Source: Streptomyces prunicolor NBRC 13075 (GTDB lineage Bacteria > Actinomycetota > Actinomycetes > Streptomycetales > Streptomycetaceae). Taken from it: a stretch of 64,000 nt of DNA. The stretch lies in assembly GCF_000367365.1 (NCBI RefSeq), contig NZ_BARF01000034.1:1-64000 (forward strand), read 5' to 3'. Positions 15,236 through 23,917 of this stretch are shown piece by piece. The notes beneath the pieces were generated by a model that was not told the origin of the DNA, did not search any database, and saw nothing but the letters and a program-made list of their open reading frames with translations. How positions within the stretch are numbered: position 1 is the first letter of the stretch; every line of letters begins with the position of its first letter. A program made the translations under genes and the position numbers.

Positions 15236-16594
15236 CTACACCGCCCGCTGCATCCGCCGGGCCACCCGCCCATGGTCCCGCAGCACATCCCCCAGCGCGG
15301 CCAGCACCGGCTCGCCCCGCTCCACCAGCACCCGCCCGCCCACAACGGTCGTCCACGCCCGCGCGGGCCCGCACCGCAGCCACGCCTCGACGGGATCGCT
15401 CAGCGCCCCGGCCAGCGCGACCTCGTGCAGGTCCCAGACCACCAGGTCGGCACACGCGCCCGGCCGCAGGTGCCCCAACTCGTCGGCGCGGCCCAGACAC
15501 CGCGCCGAACCCCGGGTGGCGATGTCGAGGGCGTCCCGCGCGGTCATCGCACCGGGCCCGCCCCGGTACCGGCCCAGCAGCAGAGCGCCCCGCGTCTCCA
15601 TCCACAGCGAGGCATGGTCGGTCGAGGCGGAGCCGTCGCAGCCGATGCCCACCGGCAGACCCAGCTCGCGCATCTCCTTCACCCTGGCCGTGCCGCCGCC
15701 GATGAGCATGTTGGAGCTGGGGCAGTGCGCCACACCGACGCCCGCCGCGGCGAGGCGGCGCAGTTCGTCGTCGTTCGGGTAGATGCAGTGCGCGACCCAC
15801 GTGCGGTCGCTCATCCACCCGGTGTCCTCGAAGTACTCGACGGGCCGGCAGCCGTAGGTCTCCAGGCAGTAGGTGTCCTCGTCGCGGTCCTCGGCGAGGT
15901 GCGTGTGCAGGCGTACGTCGTACCGCTCGGCGAGTTCCGCGGTCGCCGTCATCACCTCCTTGGTGACCGAGAACGGCGAGCAGGGCGCGAGCGCGACCCG
16001 GACCAGCGCGCCCGGTTCCGGGTCGTGGTGGGCCTTGATCAGCCGCTCGCTGTCGGCGAGCACCTCGTCGGTGCTCTGGGTGACGCTCCTCGGCGGCAGT
16101 CCCCCGTCCTCGACGGACCGGGTCATCGAACCGCGGGTCGCGTGGAAGCGGAAGCCGATGTCACGGGCGGCGCGGATCTCGGCGTCGACCAGGTAGGGGC
16201 GTGGATGCACATAGAGGTGGTCGGAGGATGTGGTGCAGCCGCCCATGAGGAGTTCCGCCATACCGACGTACGCGGACACGTAGGCGGCCTCCTCGTCGAG
16301 GCGGGCCCACAGCGGGTAGAGCGTGGTCAGCCAGTCGAAGAGGGTGCCGTTGACGGCGGGGGCGTAGGAGCGGGTGAGGTTCTGGTAGATGTGGTGGTGC
16401 GTGTTGATCAGACCTGGGGTGACGAGCCGCCCGGTCGCCGAGACGGTCGTAGCGGCATCGGGTTCGGATCCTCGCGCGCCGACGGCGGTGACCCGACCAC
16501 CCGTGACGGCGACCCAGCCGCCCGGGATCTCCCGCTCACCGTCCACGACGAGCAGTTCGGCGTCCTTGACCAGCAGATCCACGGCAGACGACAT
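15236..16594 (-). CDS. 8-oxoguanine deaminase-type amidohydrolase
   Basis: A 452-aa amidohydrolase-superfamily enzyme of the cytosine/guanine/8-oxoguanine deaminase group, giving 8-oxoguanine to urate plus ammonia if the assignment holds. Metal ligands are visible: H66 and H68 (NTHHHIY), the later HTHLAED and VAHC histidines, and the aspartate in GIGCDGSASTDH. It ends with the usual beta-sandwich segment (GHLRPGACADLVVWD). Length and motifs match; related ATZ/TRZ hydrolases are the alternative. No Shine-Dalgarno is seen. A TACCCT hexamer six bases before the ATG hints at a leaderless mRNA. It diverges from the esterase operon. Confidence 0.83.
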   Translation of the reverse strand: MSSAVDLLVKDAELLVVDGEREIPGGWVAVTGGRVTAVGARGSEPDAATTVSATGRLVTPGLINTHHHIYQNLTRSYAPAVNGTLFDWLTTLYPLWARLDEEAAYVSAYVGMAELLMGGCTTSSDHLYVHPRPYLVDAEIRAARDIGFRFHATRGSMTRSVEDGGLPPRSVTQSTDEVLADSERLIKAHHDPEPGALVRVALAPCSPFSVTKEVMTATAELAERYDVRLHTHLAEDRDEDTYCLETYGCRPVEYFEDTGWMSDRTWVAHCIYPNDDELRRLAAAGVGVAHCPSSNMLIGGGTARVKEMRELGLPVGIGCDGSASTDHASLWMETRGALLLGRYRGGPGAMTARDALDIATRGSARCLGRADELGHLRPGACADLVVWDLHEVALAGALSDPVEAWLRCGPARAWTTVVGGRVLVERGEPVLAALGDVLRDHGRVARRMQRAV

Positions 16595-16697
16595 GCCGAC
16601 AGGGTAGGCGCGGGGCGCCGCAAAAGCCTGGCGAGTCCTCCGATGTCACACGTACGGTGTGATCATCCGCACCCACACTTCACAAAGGCGGTCACCG

Positions 16698-17666
16698 ATG
16701 GCCCTGTTCGACCTTCCGCTCGACGAACTCCGCGACTACCGCAGCGATTCCGCCGAGCCCGAGGACTTCGACGCCTTCTGGTCGAAGACCCTCCAGGAGG
16801 CCCGCGAGCACGATCTGAACGCCCGCTTCGAACCGGTCGACACGGGACTGTCCACGGTGAAGGTGTACGACGTGACGTTCGCCGGGTTCGGCGGTCACCC
16901 GGTGAAGGGCTGGCTTCGGCTGCCGGCCGACGCGGCCCAACCCCTGCCGCTGGTCGTGGAGTTCGTCGGCTACGGCGGCGGGCGCGGTCTTCCGCACGAG
17001 AACCTGCTCTGGGCCTCGACGGGCCGCGCGCACTTCGTCATGGACACGCGCGGGCAGGGCAGCGCGTGGGGCGGCGGCGGTGGCACCCCGGACCCGGTGG
17101 GCGGCGCGCCCGCGTATCCCGGCTTCATGACCCGGGGCATCGACGCCCCCGAGAACTACTACTACCGCCGCGTGTTCACGGACGGCGTGCGGGCCGTCGA
17201 GGCGGCCCGTTCGCACCCACTGGTCGATCCCGCGCGCACAGTGGCCCTCGGTGCGAGCCAGGGCGGCGGCATCACCATCGCCGTGGGCGGGCTGGTCGGG
17301 GACCTGGCCGCCATCGCGCCGGACGTACCGTTCCTGTGCGACTACCCGCGCGCCGCGACCCTCACGGACCGCGACCCGTACCGGGAGATCGGCAACTATC
17401 TGAAGACCCATCGTGGCCGCACCGAGGATGTCCTGCGCACGCTCTCGTACTTCGACAGCGTCCACTTCGCGTCCCGGGGCCGCGCCCCCGCCCTCTTCTC
17501 GACCGCCCTGGAGGACCAGACCTGCCCGCCCTCCACGGTGTTCGCCGCGTTCAACGCCTGGGCCCACGAGGACAAGAAGATCGAGGTGTACGACTTCAAC
17601 GGCCATGAGGGCGGCGGTCCTTACCAGGAGGCGGCCAAGCTGGACTGGCTGCGGTCGTACGTCTGA
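16698..17666 (+). CDS. Acetyl-xylan esterase / cephalosporin-C deacetylase family hydrolase
   Basis: A 322-aa alpha/beta hydrolase of the AXE1 family (CE7), which removes acetyl groups from xylo-oligosaccharides and related small esters. The full catalytic triad is visible: Ser187 in GASQGG, Asp273 in ALEDQTCPP and His303 in GHEGGG. The oxyanion region VEFVGYGGGRG (87-97) and HFVMDTRGQGSAW are also family signatures. There is no signal peptide, so it acts in the cytoplasm on imported oligosaccharides. It is followed after 11 bp by an NTF2-like gene. Confidence 0.93.
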   Translation: MALFDLPLDELRDYRSDSAEPEDFDAFWSKTLQEAREHDLNARFEPVDTGLSTVKVYDVTFAGFGGHPVKGWLRLPADAAQPLPLVVEFVGYGGGRGLPHENLLWASTGRAHFVMDTRGQGSAWGGGGGTPDPVGGAPAYPGFMTRGIDAPENYYYRRVFTDGVRAVEAARSHPLVDPARTVALGASQGGGITIAVGGLVGDLAAIAPDVPFLCDYPRAATLTDRDPYREIGNYLKTHRGRTEDVLRTLSYFDSVHFASRGRAPALFSTALEDQTCPPSTVFAAFNAWAHEDKKIEVYDFNGHEGGGPYQEAAKLDWLRSYV

Positions 17667-17677
17667 GGAGTGCCCAC

Positions 17678-18088
17678 ATGACCATGGCCACCAGTGAGGC
17701 CGCCGAGCGGTTCGTGCGCGTCTGGGCGCGGGGCTGGGCGGAACACGATGTGGACGCGTTGCTGGAGTTGTACGCCGAGGACTGCGTCCACCGCTCGATG
17801 CCGTTCCGCGAACCGCACCGGGGGCGGGCCGAGTTGGCCGCATATCTCCGGTGGTCGTTCGCGGCGGAGCAGGTGAGCGATGTGCGGTTCTCGACACCCG
17901 TCATCGGTCAACACGGTGTCGCCGTGGCCGAGTTCAGGGTGCTGGCCGAGGAGGACGGCGAGCCGTCCACGCTGGCCGGATGTGTCTTCGTGCGCTTCGA
18001 CGGCGACGGTCTGGCCGTGGAGACCCGCGACTACTGGCACGCGGAGGCGGGGCACCGGGAGCCGACCGGCACCTTGTTCCTGAACTGA
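17678..18088 (+). CDS. NTF2/SnoaL-like protein
   Basis: A 136-aa protein with the SnoaL-like cone fold: a helical start (AAERFVRVWARGWAEHDVDALLELYAEDCVHRSMPFREPHRGRAEL) and then a curved sheet ending in DYWHAEAG. Family members are small isomerases, hydrolases or ligand-binding proteins. GAGGAG precedes the ATG. It is probably co-transcribed with the esterase, but the substrate is unknown. Confidence 0.85.
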   Translation: MTMATSEAAERFVRVWARGWAEHDVDALLELYAEDCVHRSMPFREPHRGRAELAAYLRWSFAAEQVSDVRFSTPVIGQHGVAVAEFRVLAEEDGEPSTLAGCVFVRFDGDGLAVETRDYWHAEAGHREPTGTLFLN

Positions 18089-18111
18089 GCGTACGACGCC
18101 TTCCGGTCAGT

Positions 18112-18123
18112 CCGACCAGTCGG
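18112..18123. promoter_or_regulatory. Short dyad, candidate regulator site
   Basis: CCGAC-CA-GTCGG lies 64 bp before the serine hydrolase start. GACC/GGTC-type dyads are common TetR family sites, but no TetR gene is adjacent, so the regulator would be elsewhere. Confidence 0.35.
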
Positions 18124-18186
18124 TATGTTCAGGACGTCCGGACCGCAGCGTCGCGGCCCGGACGTCCGGCACACCACGGAGGCCCC

Positions 18187-19353
18187 ATGTCCGAGCACCA
18201 GCCAGCCGTCGACGGCCACTGCGACCCCCGCTTCACGGCGGTGCGCACGGCGTTCGAGGAGAACTTCCGGGACCGGGACGACCTGGGCGCCGCGGTGACC
18301 GTCACCGTGGGCGGCGAGACCGTGGTCGACCTGTGGGGCGGCTGGGCCGACCCGGCGCGGACCCGCCCCTGGGAGCGGGACACGCTGGTCAACGTGTGGT
18401 CGACGACGAAGGGCCCGGTGGCCCTGTGCGCCCACATCCTCGCCGACCGCGGCCTGCTCGACCTCGACGCCCCGGTGACCACGTACTGGCCGGAGTTCGC
18501 CGCCGCGGGCAAGGAGAACGTCCTCGTACGACACCTGCTCTCGCACCGCGCCGGACTGGCCGGGCTGCGTGAGCCGCACTCTCTCGCACAGCTCTACGAC
18601 TGGGAGTTGACGACCGAGCGGCTCGCGGCGATGGAGCCCTGGTGGGAGCCGGGCACACAGTCCGGGTACCACGCGATCACCTACGGCTTCCTCGTCGGCG
18701 AAGTGGTGCGCCGTGTCTCGGGGTTGCTCCCGAGCGCCTTCCTGGAGCGCGAGGTCACCGGCCCGCTCGGGATCGACTTCACCATCGGGCTGCCGGAGAA
18801 GGAGGCCGGCCGGGCGGCCGAGCTGGTGCATCCGCCCGCCGCGTCGGCGAGCGAACAAGCCGCGATCTTCAGCCAGTTGGCGCCCGCGGCCATCGCCGCG
18901 CTGGCCAATCCGATGCCGGGCGCGACCGAGGCCAACAGCCCGGAGTGGCGCGCCGCGGAGATCCCGGCCGCGAACGGCCACGGCACCGCACGCGCGATCG
19001 ACGCGCTCTACGGCGTCTTCGCCGGGCACGGAACCCACGACGGCCACCGCGTCCTCTCCCCCGAGGCGGTCGAGCGGGTGCGCGAGGGGCAGGGCAGCTG
19101 CCGCGACCTGGTGATCGGCGCGGGCTTCGCACACGAGACGGAGATCGGGCTCGGCCTGTGGCTCAGCGGCCCGAACGGATCGTACGGTCCGAACCCGAGG
19201 GCTTTCGGACACGACGGCTTCGGCGGCTCCTTCGGTCTGGCCGACCCGGAGGCGGGGGTGTCGATGGGCTATGTGATGAACCGGATGGGCGCCCATATCG
19301 CCGACGACCCACGGAAGATGGGCCTGATCGACGCCGCGTACGGCGCGCTGTGA
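18187..19353 (+). CDS. Serine hydrolase, beta-lactamase (class C) family
   Basis: A 388-aa protein of the beta-lactamase/EstB/LACTB-like group. Ser72-x-x-Lys75 (WSTTKG) is the nucleophile motif, Tyr161 (SGYHAITYGFLVGE) is the YxN-type second motif, and HDGFGGSFGLADPEAG holds the third conserved region. There is no signal peptide, so an intracellular esterase or peptidase role is more likely than antibiotic hydrolysis. The ATG follows GGAGG. It is separated from the NTF2 gene by 98 bp containing a small dyad. Confidence 0.88.
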   Translation: MSEHQPAVDGHCDPRFTAVRTAFEENFRDRDDLGAAVTVTVGGETVVDLWGGWADPARTRPWERDTLVNVWSTTKGPVALCAHILADRGLLDLDAPVTTYWPEFAAAGKENVLVRHLLSHRAGLAGLREPHSLAQLYDWELTTERLAAMEPWWEPGTQSGYHAITYGFLVGEVVRRVSGLLPSAFLEREVTGPLGIDFTIGLPEKEAGRAAELVHPPAASASEQAAIFSQLAPAAIAALANPMPGATEANSPEWRAAEIPAANGHGTARAIDALYGVFAGHGTHDGHRVLSPEAVERVREGQGSCRDLVIGAGFAHETEIGLGLWLSGPNGSYGPNPRAFGHDGFGGSFGLADPEAGVSMGYVMNRMGAHIADDPRKMGLIDAAYGAL

Positions 19354-19407
19354 GGAGTGATCGGCGCGGGTCGGTTTCGGCCTAACTGCCCTGCCGCTCT
19401 TCCCTGG

Positions 19408-19419
19408 TGGTTTAGACCA
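19408..19419. promoter_or_regulatory. dre/HutC-like operator TGGTTTAGACCA
   Basis: TGGTTTAGACCA is a 12-bp dyad with one mismatch, 89 bp before the GntR start. It closely matches the TGGTCTAGACCA core of DasR-responsive elements and HutC-subfamily operators in Streptomyces. The adjacent GntR regulator is of the HutC subfamily, so autoregulation is likely; cross-control by DasR is possible. Confidence 0.6.
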
Positions 19420-19507
19420 ATGCTAGATCTGGTCGCGCAACGAGCCCGCACGGCTACGAATTGTCACCGGTTCTACCATCAGTCTTGTCACCAACAGGAG
19501 GCGCGGC

Positions 19508-20251
19508 ATGGCCCGCACCACCCCCCACGACCACCCGACCGCCGACGACCAGCCCCTCTACGGGAGGGTCGCCACCCAACTGCTCGGCGAACTCCACGAC
19601 GGCACCATCCCGCCCGGCGAACGTCTGCCCGGCGAACGGCAGTTGGCCGAGCACTTCCAGGTCAGCCGGGAGACCGTACGGCAGGCGCTGGAGGTGCTGC
19701 GCAGGGACGGCCTGGTCGCCACCGACCGGCGCGGCAGCCACGCCACCCTGGCCGGGCAGCCCGTCGAGACCCCCTCCTCCCTCACCTTCCCGGTCGGCGC
19801 CCGCAGCACGGACCCGACCGGCTTCGACCGGGCCACCGTGACCTGGGAGACTCCCCCGCCGGACCACGCCGAGGCCCTGGGCATCGCCCCGCACCGACCG
19901 ACCCTCGTCCACCGCTACGCGTCCGCGGCGGCCGACGGCAGCGGACTCCGTACGGCCGTCACGTCCTTCTCGGCGGTGGCGCTGGCCGAGGTGGAGGAAC
20001 TGGCCCGCTACCGCGACCGCGCCGACGGCTCCGCCGCCGCCCAACTCCGGCGCACCTACGACTGGATGCGCCGGGCGGGTCTGACCCTGCACCACCGGGA
20101 CGCCATCACCCAGGTCGCGAACGCGCCCTCGGTCCGCGTGACCCGCCGCGTGCACGACCAGTACGCGCGCCCGCTGGAGATCACCGACCTGGTGGTGGAG
20201 GCCCAACAGGACGCCCTGATCTATGAGTTCACGCTGCCCGCAGCAGGCTGA
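19508..20251 (+). CDS. GntR family regulator, HutC subfamily
   Basis: A 247-aa regulator with a GntR winged helix (residues 16-80: PLYGRVATQLLGELHDGTIPPGERLPGERQLAEHFQVSRETVRQALEVLRRDGLV) and a UTRA effector domain (about 95-240) of chorismate-lyase fold. UTRA domains bind small sugars, phosphosugars or amino-acid derivatives. GGAGG precedes the ATG. A dre-like dyad upstream is its likely operator. No transporter or catabolic gene is adjacent, so its regulon lies elsewhere. Confidence 0.9.
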   Translation: MARTTPHDHPTADDQPLYGRVATQLLGELHDGTIPPGERLPGERQLAEHFQVSRETVRQALEVLRRDGLVATDRRGSHATLAGQPVETPSSLTFPVGARSTDPTGFDRATVTWETPPPDHAEALGIAPHRPTLVHRYASAAADGSGLRTAVTSFSAVALAEVEELARYRDRADGSAAAQLRRTYDWMRRAGLTLHHRDAITQVANAPSVRVTRRVHDQYARPLEITDLVVEAQQDALIYEFTLPAAG

Positions 20252-20263
20252 CACCAGAACGTC

Positions 20264-20295
20264 GGCGCGCGGCGGGTCCCAACTCGCCGCGCGCC
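20264..20295. terminator. Bidirectional terminator hairpin
   Basis: GGCGCGCGGCG (20264-20274) and CGCCGCGCGCC (20285-20295) form a perfect 11-bp stem with a 10-nt loop between the convergent GntR and helR-like genes. Confidence 0.8.
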
Positions 20296-20304
20296 CACCG
20301 GAGT

Positions 20305-22506
20305 TCAGGCACTCGTGAGCACGACCAGCTGCTGCGTCGCCCGGGTCATCGCCACATAGTGGTCGACGGCTCCCTCGATGCCCTCACCGAACTTCTCCGG
20401 GTCGAGAAGGACGACCAGGTCGAACTCAAGTCCCTTGGACAGCTCGGGAGTCAGCGCCCGGACGCGGGGCCTCGCCCGGAAGACGGCCTTCTCGATCTCG
20501 GCCGTACCGATGACACAGCCGATCCCGTCCGCGTGCTCGGCGAGCCAGGTGTCGAGGACCGACTCCAGGTCGGAGGTGGGTCCGTGGGCCACGGGGATGC
20601 CGCTGCTGCGGATCGAGGTCGGCACGTTGGCGTCCGGGAGCACGGCACGGATGACCGGCTCGGCCTCCGTCATGATCTCTTCCGGGGTGCGGTAGTTGAC
20701 GGTCAGGGAGGCGAGGTTGATCCGGTCGAGGCCGATCCGCTTCAGCCGTTCCTGCCACGACTCGGTGAACCCGTGCCGGGCCTGGGCGCGGTCGCCGACG
20801 ATGGTGAAGCTGCGGGACGGGCAGCGCAGCAGGAGCATCTGCCATTCCGCGTCGGTGAGTTCCTGTGCCTCGTCCACGACGATGTGCGCGAACGGCCCGG
20901 CCAGCAGGTCGGGTTCGATGGCGGACACCTGTGCGGCCTCGTCGATCAGCGCGTCCCGTAGGTCCTTTCCGTGGAGCATGCCCATCGCGCCCTCGCTCTC
21001 GTCGATCTCGACGTTCTGCAGCAGGCTGTCGATGACGTCGGTCCGGCGCGCGTGTTCGGCGACCACGGCGGCTTCCTGTCGGCGCTTGCGGCGCGCCGAC
21101 TCCGGGTCGCCGAGCCGTTGCCGTGCCGCGTCGAGCAACGGCAGGTCGGACACCGTCCAGGCCTGGGCGTCCGCTCGCTGCAACCGCTGGACCTCGTCAC
21201 GGCTCAACGAGGGGGCGCACTTGCGCAGGTAGGCCGGGACCGTCCACAGATCCCCGACGAGGTCGGCCGCCTCCAGCAGCGGCCACGCGCGGTTGAAGGC
21301 GGTGAGCAGCTCCCTGTTCTGCCGCAGCGAGCGCCGGAGCTGCTCGGGCGTGACCTGCCCGTCCTCCCCGTCCCGCGGCGAGGCGGTGTCGTCGTGCTTG
21401 TCCACCAGGATCGTGAGCAGCTCCTGCCAGACCTGCTCGCGCCCCTCGTTGTGCGGGGTGCCGGGTTCGGCCGCCTCGAACGCGACCGCCCAGTCCTCGG
21501 CGCTCAGCCAGATGTCGGACCAGTGGGTGGTGACGTTCATGCCCTTGGTGGGCGGCTCCTCGTAGAACCGCACGGCGGGCTCGATCGCCCGCACCAGCTG
21601 CACGGACGACTTCAGGCGGGCCACCTCCGGATCGGCCTCGACGACCGCCGCGGCGCCCTCGGCGACGAGGTCCCGCAGGATGCAGGTCTGCACGCCCTCC
21701 TCGCCGAGGCTGGGGAGGACGTCGGCGACGTAGTCCAGGTAGGGCCGGTGCGGACCGACGAACAGCACGCCGCCCCTGCGGTGGCCGAGGCGCGGGTCGG
21801 AGTAGAGGAGGTAGGCGGAGCGGTGCAGGGCGACGACGGTCTTGCCGGTGCCGGGGCCGCCGTCGACGACCAGCGCGCCGCGTGATCCCGCGCGGATGAT
21901 GGCGTCCTGGTCGGCCTGGATGGTGCCGAGCACATCGCGCATCCGGCCCGAGCGGTTGCCGCCGAGGCTGGCGATGAACGCGGACTGGTCGTCGAGCGCG
22001 GCGTGCCCGACGAAGCCGTCGGCGGTGAACACCTCGTCCCAGTAGTCGCTGATCCGGCCGCGCGTCCAGCGGTACCTGCGGCGGCTCGCCAGACCCATCG
22101 GGTTGGCGTGAGTGGCGCCGAAGAACGGCTCGGCCGCGGGCGAGCGCCAGTCGAGCAGCAGCTGTCGGCCCGTGCTGTCGGTGAGACCGAGCCGCCCGAT
22201 GTACACGGGCTCGGATGTGTTGGTGTCCACCATGTGGCCAAGACACAGGTCCAGGCCGAAGCGACGTAGGGTGCGCAGCCGTGTGGTGAGCCGGTGGATC
22301 TCCGTGTCCCGGTCCATCGCCGCCCGGCCGATGCCGCCGGGTGCCCTGCGCTCGGTGTCGAGCTGCTCGGTCAGTTCCGCGATCGACCGGTCGAGGCTTT
22401 CCGCGATCGCCGCGAAGTGCTGCTCGTCGGCGGCGATCAGCGCCGGGTCGGCCTTGGCGGCGAGCCGGTCGGGAAGGTCGAAGGCGCTGGTGGTCAGGGG
22501 GTTCAC
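20305..22506 (-). CDS. helR: HelR-like RNA-polymerase-binding helicase (HelD family)
   Basis: A 733-aa SF1 (UvrD-like) ATPase of the actinobacterial HelD class. An N-terminal coiled coil (about 24-85) precedes the HelD hallmark LLDWRSPAAEPFF (117-129) and the split helicase core: Q-motif ADQDAIIRA, Walker A GGPGTGKT (216-223), Walker B VVDEAQELTDAEW and motif VNYRTPEEI. HelD proteins insert arms into RNA polymerase channels and recycle stalled enzyme. HelR of S. venezuelae evicts rifamycin and confers tolerance (established knowledge). Calling this HelR rather than a general HelD rests on its place 94 bp behind an rgt-like gene and an RAE-like element. The GTG start has a weak ribosome binding site, so coupling to upstream translation or a different start is possible. 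Confidence 0.82.
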   Translation of the reverse strand: MNPLTTSAFDLPDRLAAKADPALIAADEQHFAAIAESLDRSIAELTEQLDTERRAPGGIGRAAMDRDTEIHRLTTRLRTLRRFGLDLCLGHMVDTNTSEPVYIGRLGLTDSTGRQLLLDWRSPAAEPFFGATHANPMGLASRRRYRWTRGRISDYWDEVFTADGFVGHAALDDQSAFIASLGGNRSGRMRDVLGTIQADQDAIIRAGSRGALVVDGGPGTGKTVVALHRSAYLLYSDPRLGHRRGGVLFVGPHRPYLDYVADVLPSLGEEGVQTCILRDLVAEGAAAVVEADPEVARLKSSVQLVRAIEPAVRFYEEPPTKGMNVTTHWSDIWLSAEDWAVAFEAAEPGTPHNEGREQVWQELLTILVDKHDDTASPRDGEDGQVTPEQLRRSLRQNRELLTAFNRAWPLLEAADLVGDLWTVPAYLRKCAPSLSRDEVQRLQRADAQAWTVSDLPLLDAARQRLGDPESARRKRRQEAAVVAEHARRTDVIDSLLQNVEIDESEGAMGMLHGKDLRDALIDEAAQVSAIEPDLLAGPFAHIVVDEAQELTDAEWQMLLLRCPSRSFTIVGDRAQARHGFTESWQERLKRIGLDRINLASLTVNYRTPEEIMTEAEPVIRAVLPDANVPTSIRSSGIPVAHGPTSDLESVLDTWLAEHADGIGCVIGTAEIEKAVFRARPRVRALTPELSKGLEFDLVVLLDPEKFGEGIEGAVDHYVAMTRATQQLVVLTSA

Positions 22507-22600
22507 GGCATCAATTCCGATCTGGGTCGCTCACGGCCCGGCGTGCGGCTGGGCGTGGGGACCGGTGCGTGCGGTTTCTCGTGTGCTCGGTTCGGCCGGT

Positions 22601-23836
22601 TCACGCGTGCGTGGACCGCCCTTCCCCGCTGACCATGTCGTGGAGCATCTTCGCGGCCACCGTCGTCCCGTCGGTGCGGAGCAGGCCGGCCACGGTCCGT
22701 GCCCGGGTCCGGATATCGGGGGCCAGGACGGTGGTGAGCGCGGCCGACAGGGAATCGTAGGTCGGCGTTGGACCGTCGTGTGCGACGCCGATGCCCAGCT
22801 CGGCCACCCGCGCAGCCCAGTATGGCTGGTCCACGATCTGCGGCACGACCACCTGAGGCGCGCCGGACAGCGTGGCCGCCGTCGTGGTGCCCGCGCCGCC
22901 ATGGTGTACGACCGCGGCCACCCGGCCGAACAGCGCCTGGTGGTTGACCTCGCCCACGCCGAAACAGTCGTCCCGGTCGTCGATCGGAGCCAGGTCCGCC
23001 CAGCCGCGGCCGAGTACGACACGACGGCCCTGCGCGCGGACCGCTTCGACGGCGATCCGGGCGGCGTCCGGCGAGGTGCGCAGGGCCATGCTCCCGAACC
23101 CCACGTACACCGGCTCCGCACCGGCCCGCAGGAACGCCTCCAGATCCGCCGGGAGCGGGCGCTCGTCGGGCAGGATCCACGACCCGGTCACCGCGAGGTC
23201 GAGATCCGTCTGGTCCTGCCACGGGAACAGATCCGGGTCCGAGGCCAGCCACGGCCGCTCGGTGAACGCGTGGTCGCGGACGTTGTCCACCGGCGGCAGA
23301 CCGATCGCCGCCCGGTGCCGGTTCTCCGCCTCGCGGTACAGCGCGTTCACCCGCTGGGCGTCCTCCTCCCACAGCACCTTGTTGTCGGTCTCCTCTGGGG
23401 AGGACTGATGGCCGGGCCGCGACAGCGGCCGGTGCTTCGACGACGGCAGACCGGCCGTGTGGAAGCAGGCGAACACATAGTGGATGCCCAGTTTCTCGGC
23501 CACCGAGCGGGCGCCGGTCGGCATCAGGCCGCTCGCCAGCAGCACGTCACACCCCTCGGCCGCCGGCAGCAGCGTCTCGTACCGGGCGGCGACCAGCTCG
23601 GGCGCGAGCCGGAACGCGGTCGCCGCCGACGGCGGCTTCGCCCCGGTCACCACCGAGCGCACCGACGGGCCGAGCGGCACCAGCGGCACACCGGCCCGGG
23701 CCAGCAGCTCCACGAACTCCTCGTCCGGCGGCGCGGCGACGCGCACCTCCGCGCCGAGTTCCAGCAGACGCGACGCGAGTCCCGCCACGGGTTCGACATC
23801 CCCGCGCGATCCCCACGTCGTCAACAACACACGCAT
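22601..23836 (-). CDS. rgt: GT1 glycosyltransferase, probable rifamycin glycosyltransferase
   Basis: A 411-aa GT-B fold, family 1 glycosyltransferase. The N-terminal acceptor domain opens MRVLLTTWGSRGDVEPVAGLA. The C-terminal sugar-nucleotide domain has VYVGFGSM and VVHHGGAGTTTAATLSGAPQVVVPQIVDQPYWAARVAELG, the expected UDP-sugar motif. Rgt enzymes glucosylate the ansa-chain hydroxyl of rifamycins and so inactivate them (established). The sequence alone only proves an antibiotic-type GT1; the RAE-like dyad just upstream and the helR-like gene downstream give the substrate. The ATG at 23836 was chosen for GGGAG seven bases upstream and the exact family N-terminus. A macrolide substrate is the main alternative. 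Confidence 0.8.
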   Translation of the reverse strand: MRVLLTTWGSRGDVEPVAGLASRLLELGAEVRVAAPPDEEFVELLARAGVPLVPLGPSVRSVVTGAKPPSAATAFRLAPELVAARYETLLPAAEGCDVLLASGLMPTGARSVAEKLGIHYVFACFHTAGLPSSKHRPLSRPGHQSSPEETDNKVLWEEDAQRVNALYREAENRHRAAIGLPPVDNVRDHAFTERPWLASDPDLFPWQDQTDLDLAVTGSWILPDERPLPADLEAFLRAGAEPVYVGFGSMALRTSPDAARIAVEAVRAQGRRVVLGRGWADLAPIDDRDDCFGVGEVNHQALFGRVAAVVHHGGAGTTTAATLSGAPQVVVPQIVDQPYWAARVAELGIGVAHDGPTPTYDSLSAALTTVLAPDIRTRARTVAGLLRTDGTTVAAKMLHDMVSGEGRSTHA

Positions 23837-23892
23837 TCCGCGACTCCCGTTTCCGCAGGTCATGCCCTCAGGCCGGACATTCTGCGGCACGA

Positions 23893-23917
23893 CGGGGGCC
23901 TTGCCGCAAGCCCCCCG
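23893..23917. promoter_or_regulatory. Rifamycin-associated element (RAE)-like inverted repeat
   Basis: A 25-bp dyad centred on 23905: CGGGGG-c-CTTGC on the left and GCAAG-c-CCCCCG on the right, with 11 of 12 positions paired (mismatch at 23899/23911). On the minus strand the core reads GGGGCTTGCGGCAAGG, matching what I recall of the 19-bp RAE found before rifamycin-inactivation genes and helR. It ends 57 bp before the rgt-like start codon. A TATAGC hexamer on the minus strand lies about 6 bp upstream, so the dyad may be within the transcribed leader. Confidence 0.8.

Noticed and set aside
18187..19353. Antibiotic-resistance class C beta-lactamase
   Set aside because: No signal peptide and a YHA rather than YxN second motif; an esterase-like serine hydrolase is more likely.
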